This document shows, in pieces, positions 1-5,426 of a stretch of 10,696 bases of DNA. The DNA lies in the NCBI GenBank assembly GCA_020025095.1, contig JAHHSS010000057.1, positions 1-10,696 on the forward strand, written 5' to 3'. Made by a program: the position numbers and the translations under genes. The notes beneath the pieces were generated by a model. That model made no database searches. It was not told the origin of the DNA and was given only the letters and a program-made list of their open reading frames with translations. Origin of the DNA: Peptostreptococcus sp. (GTDB lineage Bacteria > Bacillota > Clostridia > Peptostreptococcales > Peptostreptococcaceae). The number at the start of each line of letters is the position of its first letter. The first letter of the stretch is position 1.

Positions 1-56
1 GTTAAAAAATTTTATTTTTAACAAAATAATGATAAGAAAAATTAAATAGATATTTT

Positions 57-98
57 AAAGGTTTAATTCCAGTAAGGAATTAAGCCTTTTTATTTTTT
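57..98 (+). terminator. Intrinsic terminator of an upstream transcription unit
   Basis: Bases 57-70 pair with 76-89 to form a 14-bp stem containing one G-U wobble (62/84). The loop is the five bases 71-75, and a T-rich tract runs from 87 to 98. This is a classic rho-independent terminator for transcription entering from the left. The gene it serves ends outside the window. It also insulates the hom promoter from upstream transcription. Confidence 0.85.
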
Positions 99-280
99 AT
101 GATATAGCGTTGATAAATGGCTATAAATACCGTTAAAAATAGTTTTACTAAATTTATATTTCAAGTGCTTATCTTATTTTAATTCTTGTAAAAATCAAAT
201 ATTAAACAAGGTTTATTTTTTATAAAATTGCTAAAAAGAAAAAAATAATAAACAAAAATACAACTTTTTCAAAAAAAGTA
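99..280. other. AT-rich intergenic stretch, no gene seen
   Basis: I see no open frame with a ribosome site, no RNA gene and no convincing extra promoter here. The right part (about 220-280) carries several short A and T tracts just upstream of the hom promoter. These could act as an UP element or a bend; that is inference from composition only. Confidence 0.6.
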
Positions 281-309
281 TTGAACTGAAAAAAAAAAAA
301 TGATACAAT
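281..309 (+). promoter_or_regulatory. Predicted sigma-A promoter of the hom-thrC-thrB-lysC operon
   Basis: The -35 element is TTGAAC at 281-286. After exactly 17 bp comes the -10 element TACAAT at 304-309, preceded by TG at 301-302, which makes an extended -10. The spacer contains an unbroken run of 12 A (289-300). The predicted start is about 315-317, the left edge of the inverted repeat. The spacing and extended -10 make this the best promoter in the window, but it is predicted from sequence only. Confidence 0.75.
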
Positions 310-314
310 ACATA

Positions 315-358
315 CAATACTCTCAATTATCAGAAATAACAGATAATTGAGAGTATTG
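315..358 (+). promoter_or_regulatory. Perfect 17-bp inverted repeat at the predicted start of the hom transcript
   Basis: Bases 315-331 (CAATACTCTCAATTATC) are the exact reverse complement of 342-358, around a 10-base loop (332-341). The repeat begins where the transcript is predicted to start and ends 17 bases before the hom SD run (376-380). No T tract follows, so it does not look like an intrinsic terminator. It could be a 5'-end mRNA-stabilising hairpin, an operator for a dimeric regulator, or both. I recognise no known regulator site. Confidence 0.85.
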
Positions 359-387
359 AATATAAATATCGAAAAGGGGGATACATT

Positions 388-1689
388 TTGAAATCAATAA
401 AAATAGGAATCATTGGATTTGGAACTGTGGGTTCTGGAACGGCAAAAGTCTTGACCGAAAATAAAGAGTCAATTGAAAAAAAGACCTCTTGCTCAGTCTC
501 CATAAAGACGATATGCGTAAAAGATATGAGCAAGATGCGCGAGTTTACGGTTGAGGGAAGCACGATGACCGATAATCCAGAAGACATACTTCGAGATCCA
601 GAGATAAATATAGTGGTTGAAGTAATGGGTGGAATAGAAAAATCGAAAAAAGTAATTGAAGAGGCTTTTAAACGAGGTAAGCACGTAGTAACAGCCAATA
701 AAGACCTAGTAGCTGAGTATGGAAAAGAATTAACAGAATTAGCTCGGCAAAAAAATCTTCACTTTTTTTATGAAGCAGCAGTCGCTGGTGGAATTCCTAT
801 TTTACGATCATTACAATATTCTTTGACTGGAAATAAAATCCAGAAAATAGGTGGAATAATAAACGGTTCAACAAATTATATTCTTACAAGAACAGAAATC
901 GAAAAATTATCATTGGAAACAATTATCGAAGATGCAAAATCATTGGGCTATCTTGAATCAGATCCGAGTGCAGACCTTGATGGTCTAGATGCAGCAAGGA
1001 AATGTGCAATACTTGCAAGCATAGGATTTAACAGTCTAGTTACATTTAATCAAGTATATGTGTCAGGTATTAGAAAAATTGAATTAGAAGATATTGAATA
1101 TGCAGATAAATTGGGCTATTCAATTAAATTACTTGCAGTTGCGGAAAACAGGGAAGATGGTATAGTTGCAAGAGTACATCCAGCATTATTGCCTAAAAAT
1201 CATCCTTTAGCATCTATTAAATATGCTTTTAATGCAGTATATGTAATGGATGAAATGCTTGGGGAAACTATGTTTTATGGAAAAGGAGCTGGGGACTTAC
1301 CAACAGGCTCAGCAGTTGCAAATGATATAGTTAATATATGTAAAAATATAGCAAACAATTCAAAAGCTGAATATGCATATAATTTATTTGAAGACAAAAA
1401 AATAATAGCCATTGAAAATCAGTATTTTCAGTACTATGTAAGATTAAAAGTTGAAAAAAATAAAAAAACAGTGTCGAATTTTGTAAGAACATTTGAATAC
1501 TATAACATTCCAATCTATTCAATAAATCAATGGAAAAAAGAAGATGATTTGGGAAATCAATTTGATGAATATATCGTAATAACAAATAAGTGTAGAGAGT
1601 TAGATTTTAAAAGAGCTATAGAAGAAATAAATATGCTAGAAAATATATTAGATGAGGCAAAATCAATTAGGATAGAAAGAGGGTTGTAA
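388..1689 (+). CDS. hom: Homoserine dehydrogenase, TTG start
   Basis: This enzyme reduces L-aspartate 4-semialdehyde to L-homoserine with NAD(P)H, at the branch point to threonine and methionine; it is cytosolic. The 433-residue protein opens with the Rossmann motif GFGTVGSG (10-17). It then shows TANKD (102-106), GIINGSTNYIL (156-166), the D-x-x-x-K pair at 201/205 within the substrate motif, and KGAGDLPT (299-306). The C-terminal part from about 347 fits the usual ACT regulatory domain, so threonine feedback is likely (family knowledge). The start is TTG at 388: GGGGG at 376-380 sits 7 nt upstream, and the first in-frame ATG is residue 48, which would remove the nucleotide fold. It is the first gene of the threonine operon, 1 nt from thrC. 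Oddity: Arg codons at residues 51-140 are all CGN, while all later ones are AGA or AGG. Confidence 0.96.
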   Translation: MKSIKIGIIGFGTVGSGTAKVLTENKESIEKKTSCSVSIKTICVKDMSKMREFTVEGSTMTDNPEDILRDPEINIVVEVMGGIEKSKKVIEEAFKRGKHVVTANKDLVAEYGKELTELARQKNLHFFYEAAVAGGIPILRSLQYSLTGNKIQKIGGIINGSTNYILTRTEIEKLSLETIIEDAKSLGYLESDPSADLDGLDAARKCAILASIGFNSLVTFNQVYVSGIRKIELEDIEYADKLGYSIKLLAVAENREDGIVARVHPALLPKNHPLASIKYAFNAVYVMDEMLGETMFYGKGAGDLPTGSAVANDIVNICKNIANNSKAEYAYNLFEDKKIIAIENQYFQYYVRLKVEKNKKTVSNFVRTFEYYNIPIYSINQWKKEDDLGNQFDEYIVITNKCRELDFKRAIEEINMLENILDEAKSIRIERGL

Positions 1690-1690
1690 T

Positions 1691-2743
1691 ATGGCTTGGC
1701 AAGGGATAATGAAAAAGTATGGGAGATATCTTCCTATAAATGAAAATACACCAGAAGTTAGTCTTTTTGAAGGAAATACTCCTCTTATAAAAAGTGAAAA
1801 TTTAGGTAAAGAGCTAGGGATAGATTTATATTTCAAATTTGAAGGTTTGAATCCAACAGGATCATTCAAAGACAGAGGTATGTTTATGGCAGTTGCAAAA
1901 GCTTTGGAGGAAGGCTCCAAAACAATAATGTGTGCAAGTACAGGAAATACATCTGCATCAGCAGCTGCATATGGAGCAAGATATGGATTAAGAACAATCG
2001 TTTTAATACCTGATGGATATGTAGCAATGGGGAAATTAGCACAAGCTTTACAATATGGTGCAGAAATTGTAGCAATAGAGGGTAATTTTGATGATGCTTT
2101 AAATTTAGTAAAAGAAATTACAAAAACACATCCAATTACTCTTGTAAATTCATTAAATCCATACAGAATAGAGGGTCAAAAAACAGGAGCATTTGAAATA
2201 GTAGATGATTTAGGTGATGCACCAGATTACCTTGCAATACCTGTTGGTAATGCTGGAAATATTACTGCATATTGGAAGGGGTTCAAAGAATATAGAAATT
2301 CAGGACTTTCTTCAAAATTACCAAAAATGAAAGGTTATCAAGCAAAAGGAGCATCACCGATAGTAGAAGGAAAAGCTTTTGAAAATCCGGAAACAATAGC
2401 TACTGCAATAAGAATAGGAAATCCAGCATCTTGGGAAAAAGCATTAGAAGCAAGAGATGAATCTAATGGTTCAATAAAAGCTGTAAGTGATGATGAAATT
2501 TTAGAAGCCTATAAAAAACTTTCTGATAAAGAGGGGATATTTGCGGAGCCAGCTTCTGCGGCATCGCTTGCAGGTGTGATTCAGTCCGTTAAAAATGGAG
2601 ATATAGAAAAAGGTTCCAAGGTGGTTGCTATACTTACAGGAAATGGTTTGAAAGATCCAAATACTTGCTTGAATATGGCAAAAAAACCTATATCTATACC
2701 AGGGACAATAGAAGCAGTACTTGAATTAATAGAGAAAAAATAA
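1691..2743 (+). CDS. thrC: Threonine synthase (short Bacillus-type)
   Basis: A pyridoxal-phosphate enzyme that converts O-phospho-L-homoserine and water to L-threonine and phosphate. The 350 residues match the compact class found in Firmicutes rather than the longer E. coli/yeast form. The cofactor lysine is K60 in TGSFKDRG (56-63). STGNTSAS (83-90) is the conserved cofactor loop, PVGNAGN (184-190) the phosphate-binding loop, and EPASAASLAG (286-295) and TGNGLKD (316-322) are typical of the C-terminal part. The ATG lies one base after the hom stop. Its SD (GAGGG, 1679-1683) is inside the end of hom, so translational coupling is likely. ThrB, encoded next, makes its substrate. Confidence 0.97.
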   Translation: MAWQGIMKKYGRYLPINENTPEVSLFEGNTPLIKSENLGKELGIDLYFKFEGLNPTGSFKDRGMFMAVAKALEEGSKTIMCASTGNTSASAAAYGARYGLRTIVLIPDGYVAMGKLAQALQYGAEIVAIEGNFDDALNLVKEITKTHPITLVNSLNPYRIEGQKTGAFEIVDDLGDAPDYLAIPVGNAGNITAYWKGFKEYRNSGLSSKLPKMKGYQAKGASPIVEGKAFENPETIATAIRIGNPASWEKALEARDESNGSIKAVSDDEILEAYKKLSDKEGIFAEPASAASLAGVIQSVKNGDIEKGSKVVAILTGNGLKDPNTCLNMAKKPISIPGTIEAVLELIEKK

Positions 2744-2772
2744 TAAAAAATATTTATAGGATAGGTGATAAT

Positions 2773-3672
2773 ATGATTAGAGTAACTGTACCTGCTACAA
2801 CAGCCAATCTTGGTCCGGGGTTTGATTCAATGGGGATGGCACTATCTCAATATTCTGTATTTGAATGTGAAGCAAATGATGTGATTGATGTTTCAATAGA
2901 GGGTTTGGAAAGTGAAAAATTAAAAATAGAGGATAACCTTGTTATTAATTGCATGAATAAGGTATTTGATTATATCGGGAAATATCCAAAGGGATATAAA
3001 TTAAAAATAATAAATGGAGTTCCACTTGCAAGAGGTATGGGCTCAAGTGCTACTGCTATTGTAGGAGGCATTATGTGTGCAAATGCACTTATGAACTTTC
3101 CCTTATCAGATGAAGAAATGCTAAGCCTAGCAACAGAGATAGAAGGACATCCTGATAATGTAGTACCAGCACTTCTTGGAGGAATGATAGTTTCTACAAA
3201 AACAGGGGGCGGAGAGGTAATATATAGAAGAATTGATATTGCAGATGATATCGAATGTATACTTTTCATACCTGACTATGAGGTTTCTACTAAAGACTCA
3301 AGAGAAGTTTTACCTAAAGAAGTGTCGATAAGTGATGCTGTTCATAATAGTTCTCACCTTGCATTACTAGTAATGGGTTTTTTAAACAATGACAAAGCTT
3401 TGATAGGCAAGGTAATGGATGATAAAATACATGAGCCATATAGGAAAAAATTAATAAAAAGTTTTGATGAGTTTAAAGAAGGTGCCATTCAAGCAGGTGC
3501 ATTTGCTTTTTCCTTAAGTGGTGCAGGTTCAACTATAATAGCATACTCAGATGAAAAAAATAGCTGTAAAGTGAAAATTGCGTTTGATAATATTGCTGAT
3601 AAAAATGGAATTTTAGGAAAATCAGTAGTATTAAAACCTTGTAGTAGAGCTGCTTTGTGTGAAATAAATTGA
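2773..3672 (+). CDS. thrB: Homoserine kinase (GHMP family)
   Basis: Phosphorylates L-homoserine with ATP to give O-phosphohomoserine, the substrate of threonine synthase. The 299 residues are normal for the family. The three GHMP signatures are present: N-terminal ATTANLGPGFDSMG (8-21), the ATP-binding PLARGMGSSATA (84-95), and the C-terminal SLSGAGSTI (247-255). EGHPDNV (124-130) is the conserved homoserine kinase motif. There is no mevalonate or galactokinase feature that would suggest another GHMP member. An SD-like AGGTGAT precedes the ATG after a 29-nt gap from thrC. The stop TGA (3670-3672) overlaps the SD of lysC, which points to coupled translation. Confidence 0.97.
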   Translation: MIRVTVPATTANLGPGFDSMGMALSQYSVFECEANDVIDVSIEGLESEKLKIEDNLVINCMNKVFDYIGKYPKGYKLKIINGVPLARGMGSSATAIVGGIMCANALMNFPLSDEEMLSLATEIEGHPDNVVPALLGGMIVSTKTGGGEVIYRRIDIADDIECILFIPDYEVSTKDSREVLPKEVSISDAVHNSSHLALLVMGFLNNDKALIGKVMDDKIHEPYRKKLIKSFDEFKEGAIQAGAFAFSLSGAGSTIIAYSDEKNSCKVKIAFDNIADKNGILGKSVVLKPCSRAALCEIN

Positions 3673-3684
3673 GGTGATAAATAA

Positions 3685-4902
3685 ATGGGGATAGTAGTAC
3701 AAAAATATGGTGGAAGTTCAGTAGCAGATGTAGAAAAAATAATGAAAGTTGCAAGACGTATAGTTGATTGTAAAAAAAGTGGAAATCAAGTAGTAGCAAT
3801 TGTATCAGCTATGGGAAAGACTACTGATAATTTAATAAAGCTAGCAGGCGAAATTAGCAGTTCGCCACCAAAAAGAGAAATGGATAGGTTGTTGTCAACT
3901 GGAGAACAAATTTCTATGTCTTTGCTAGCGATGGCAATTGACTCATTAGGAGAAAAAGCTGTTTCCCTTACTGGGCCACAGGCAGGGATAAGAACAGATT
4001 CAAAATACAGTAAAGCAAAAATAGTAAATATTGTATCTAATAGGTTAAAGAAGGAACTTGAAAATGATAATATAATAATTATTGCTGGTTTTCAAGGAGA
4101 AACGGAAGAACATGATATAACTACACTTGGAAGAGGTGGATCGGATACATCAGCGGTATCTGTTGCTGCAGCTCTTAATGCAGATTTGTGTGAAATATTT
4201 ACAGACGTTGACGGTGTATATTCTTGCGACCCAAGAATTGTTCCAAATATTAGAAAACTTTCTGCAGTAAGTTATGATGAAATGTTAGAGTTGGCTCTTT
4301 TAGGGGCTAAGGTTTTACATCCAAGGTCCGTGGAAGTTGGGAAAACTCATGGGGTAGAAATTCATGTAAGATCAAGTTTTAGTCACGATATAGGAACTAT
4401 TGTAAAAAAGGAGGTATTAGATATGGAACATGATGGTTTAATAACAGGTATTGCGCATGATAAAGATGTAGCAAAAGTAGTAATATTTGGTGTGCCAGAT
4501 ACTCCAGGTACTGCAGCAAAAATACTAAAGGCACTTGCTGATGAAAATATAAATGTACAGATGATAGTTCAAAGTGCTCAAATAAAAAATATTAACGATA
4601 TAGCATTTACATGCTCATCAGATGAAGCAAGAGAAGCTGCTAATATTTTGGAAAAAATAGGTGAAGAAATAGGTGCAGAAAGAGTAGTTATAAATGAAAA
4701 TATTGCTAAGGTAAGTGTTGTTGGAGCTGGAATGATGACACATTCAAACATAGCATCTAGAATGTTCAGTAGCTTGGGAGAAAATGATATAAATATAGAC
4801 CTTATAAGTACATCTGAAATAACAATTTCAGTAACAGTAGACATTGAGCAATGTGAAAAAGCTGTAAGAGTTTTAGCTGAAGATTTCGAACTTGTAAATT
4901 AA
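3685..4902 (+). CDS. lysC: Aspartate kinase, alpha chain
   Basis: Phosphorylates L-aspartate to 4-phospho-L-aspartate, the first step toward lysine, threonine and methionine. In the 405-residue chain the kinase domain (about 1-245) shows KYGGSS (7-12), the substrate/ATP loop TTLGRGGSDTSA (146-157), FTDVDGVY (172-179) and DPRIV (182-186). Two ACT domains follow at about 264-335 and 342-402; these bind the feedback amino acid in this family. The length and layout match Bacillus aspartokinase II and corynebacterial LysC, not the larger fused ThrA/MetL type. GAGGTGAT (3671-3678) is the SD, starting inside the thrB stop. Placement with the threonine genes suggests control by threonine, perhaps with lysine, but the sequence does not decide this; an isozyme may exist elsewhere. 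An internal start for a second subunit lies at 4423. Confidence 0.96.
   Translation: MGIVVQKYGGSSVADVEKIMKVARRIVDCKKSGNQVVAIVSAMGKTTDNLIKLAGEISSSPPKREMDRLLSTGEQISMSLLAMAIDSLGEKAVSLTGPQAGIRTDSKYSKAKIVNIVSNRLKKELENDNIIIIAGFQGETEEHDITTLGRGGSDTSAVSVAAALNADLCEIFTDVDGVYSCDPRIVPNIRKLSAVSYDEMLELALLGAKVLHPRSVEVGKTHGVEIHVRSSFSHDIGTIVKKEVLDMEHDGLITGIAHDKDVAKVVIFGVPDTPGTAAKILKALADENINVQMIVQSAQIKNINDIAFTCSSDEAREAANILEKIGEEIGAERVVINENIAKVSVVGAGMMTHSNIASRMFSSLGENDINIDLISTSEITISVTVDIEQCEKAVRVLAEDFELVN
4423..4902 (+). CDS. lysC: Aspartate kinase beta subunit from an internal in-frame start
   Basis: ATG at 4423 is codon 247 of lysC. It is preceded by a full SD, AAGGAGG at 4408-4414, with an 8-nt spacer. Translation from here gives 159 residues starting MEHDGLITG and containing both ACT domains but no catalytic part. 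In Bacillus subtilis aspartokinase II and corynebacterial aspartokinase, internal initiation at the equivalent position makes the beta subunit of an alpha2-beta2 enzyme (established knowledge). The SD and ATG are seen directly; actual use of the site here is inference. The SD also encodes lysC residues (KKEV), but such a perfect match in this position is unlikely to be chance. Confidence 0.8.
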   Translation: MEHDGLITGIAHDKDVAKVVIFGVPDTPGTAAKILKALADENINVQMIVQSAQIKNINDIAFTCSSDEAREAANILEKIGEEIGAERVVINENIAKVSVVGAGMMTHSNIASRMFSSLGENDINIDLISTSEITISVTVDIEQCEKAVRVLAEDFELVN

Positions 4903-4907
4903 AAAAG

Positions 4908-4948
4908 TTGATTAAGTAAGCAGGAAATTGATTAAGTTAAGTAGGAAA
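4908..4948. repeat. Imperfect tandem repeat just after lysC
   Basis: Two adjacent copies, about 20 and 21 bases (4908-4927 and 4928-4948), share TTGATTAAG at the front and AGGAAA at the back, differing by one inserted base and one substitution in the middle. It looks like a local duplication, with no evident function. The first copy can pair weakly with 4996-5003. Confidence 0.75.
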
Positions 4949-4974
4949 AATATTTAATGAAGAATTTATCATAT

Positions 4975-5022
4975 AAAACACTATGAAAATATTTACTTAC
5001 TTAGAAGAAAAATAGTGCTTTT
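4975..5022 (+). terminator. Weak candidate terminator of the threonine operon
   Basis: AAAACACTAT (4975-4984) can pair with ATAGTG plus TTTT (5012-5022) with one bulged C, but the loop is 27 bases and only four T follow. No better hairpin with a T tract was found between lysC and the pyr promoter. Either termination is weak and some read-through enters the pyr leader, or it depends on another mechanism. Confidence 0.25.
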
Positions 5023-5082
5023 AAGTTAAATATATTTATACAAAAGGGATATTTAATAAAAATAAATTTTTTCTAAAACTCA

Positions 5083-5111
5083 TTGTAAAAAAACTATAAG
5101 TGTGTTATCAT
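5083..5111 (+). promoter_or_regulatory. Predicted promoter of the pyrF-carA-carB operon
   Basis: TTGTAA (5083-5088) and TATCAT (5106-5111) are separated by 17 bp. The predicted start is about 5118-5120, at the base of the first leader hairpin. The -35 has four of six consensus bases and the -10 five of six. Placement directly ahead of the attenuator supports it. Confidence 0.6.
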
Positions 5112-5119
5112 AATCTACA

Positions 5120-5158
5120 AGATACGAGAGTAGGTTGTACAGAGATGCAACAGTATCT
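5120..5158 (+). promoter_or_regulatory. 5'-terminal leader hairpin with a CAGAGA loop, possible second PyrR-like site
   Basis: A lower stem AGATAC/GTATCT (5120-5125 with 5153-5158) and an upper stem GTTGTA/TGCAAC (5134-5139 with 5146-5151, one G-U pair) close a six-base loop CAGAGA (5140-5145). Between the stems lies a purine-rich bulge of eight bases on the 5' side (5126-5133) and one base on the 3' side. The loop is identical to that of the downstream PyrR-binding hairpin, and the architecture is similar. The closing pair differs (A-U instead of C-G), so binding by PyrR is only a hypothesis. It may instead simply protect the mRNA 5' end. Confidence 0.6.
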
Positions 5159-5179
5159 ATACTAATAAAATTAGATTAA

Positions 5180-5214
5180 GTCTTTTAAGCTGGTCCAGAG
5201 AGACTGGGAAGGAT
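5180..5214 (+). promoter_or_regulatory. PyrR-binding loop (anti-antiterminator) of the pyr attenuator
   Basis: The upper stem CTGGTC/GACTGG (5190-5195 with 5202-5207) closes the hexaloop CAGAGA (5196-5201). The lower stem pairs 5181-5186 with 5208-5213, leaving the purine bulge AAG (5187-5189) on the 5' side. The core GGTCCAGAGAGACT closely matches the binding loop known in Bacillus pyr leaders (AGUCCAGAGAGGCU). Changes in the stem keep pairing (A-U becomes G-U, U-G becomes U-A). In the known mechanism PyrR with UMP/UTP stabilises this hairpin, blocks the antiterminator and lets the terminator form when pyrimidines are plentiful. Confidence 0.9.
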
Positions 5215-5318
5215 AACAACCTCAAGGTTGTCAGCAAAAGCTGATATAATTTGTTGCAAAGCGAAAAATTCTATGCAACAGATTTAATATATAGATTATT
5301 ATATCCTTACGCCTCTGG
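5195..5318 (+). promoter_or_regulatory. Antiterminator of the pyr attenuator (alternative fold)
   Basis: CCAGAG (5195-5200) can pair with CTCTGG (5313-5318), and AAGGATA (5209-5215) with TATCCTT (5302-5308). This takes up both the PyrR loop and the 5' arm of the terminator, so the two folds exclude each other as in Bacillus pyr leaders. The enclosed region forms three local hairpins: ACAACC/GGTTGT (5216-5221/5226-5231), TCAGC/GCTGA (5231-5235/5240-5244, sharing base 5231 with the first) and TGTTGCA/TGCAACA (5252-5258/5274-5280). Confidence 0.8.
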
Positions 5319-5333
5319 TGTAAGGATTTTTTT
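5303..5333 (+). terminator. Regulated intrinsic terminator in the pyr leader
   Basis: Bases 5303-5313 pair with 5317-5327 (11 bp, one G-U) around the loop TCT, followed by seven T (5327-5333). It lies about 90 bases before pyrF, downstream of the PyrR loop, with its 5' arm shared with the antiterminator. It should stop transcription when pyrimidines are abundant. Confidence 0.92.
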
Positions 5334-5426
5334 ATGCCTTTCACTAAGAAGGATAAATATAATCAACCGTTTAAATTTTTTAAAAGACATATAGGCTTAA
5401 TCGGAAGAGGAGCTAAATTATGGTAA
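5334..5426 (+). CDS. Possible 30-residue leader peptide overlapping the pyrF start
   Basis: An ATG directly after the terminator T tract opens 30 codons (MPFTKKDKYNQPFKFFKR..., ending AKLW) with stop TAA at 5424-5426, four bases into pyrF, so the frames overlap by 7 nt. AAGGA (5322-5326), 7 nt upstream, could serve as SD and lies in the 3' arm of the terminator hairpin. The peptide is basic and rich in Lys and Phe, with no domain I recognise. A frame of this length can arise by chance, and pyrF has its own strong SD, so this is tentative. Confidence 0.25.
   Translation: MPFTKKDKYNQPFKFFKRHIGLIGRGAKLW

Noticed and set aside
1..22. Short palindrome GTTAAAAA/TTTTTAAC at the left edge
   Set aside because: It is pure A/T except for its ends, a pattern expected by chance in such AT-rich DNA.
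315..358. Inverted repeat as an intrinsic terminator
   Set aside because: No T tract follows the stem on the + strand, and it is at the start of the transcript. On the - strand the T run begins about 14 bases away from the stem, too far.
310..387. T-box or other amino-acid riboswitch before hom
   Set aside because: The leader is only about 75 nt, with a single hairpin and no terminator or conserved T-box sequence.
330..698. - strand open frame opposite the start of hom
   Set aside because: It is antisense to the hom nucleotide-binding domain and shows no recognisable motif.
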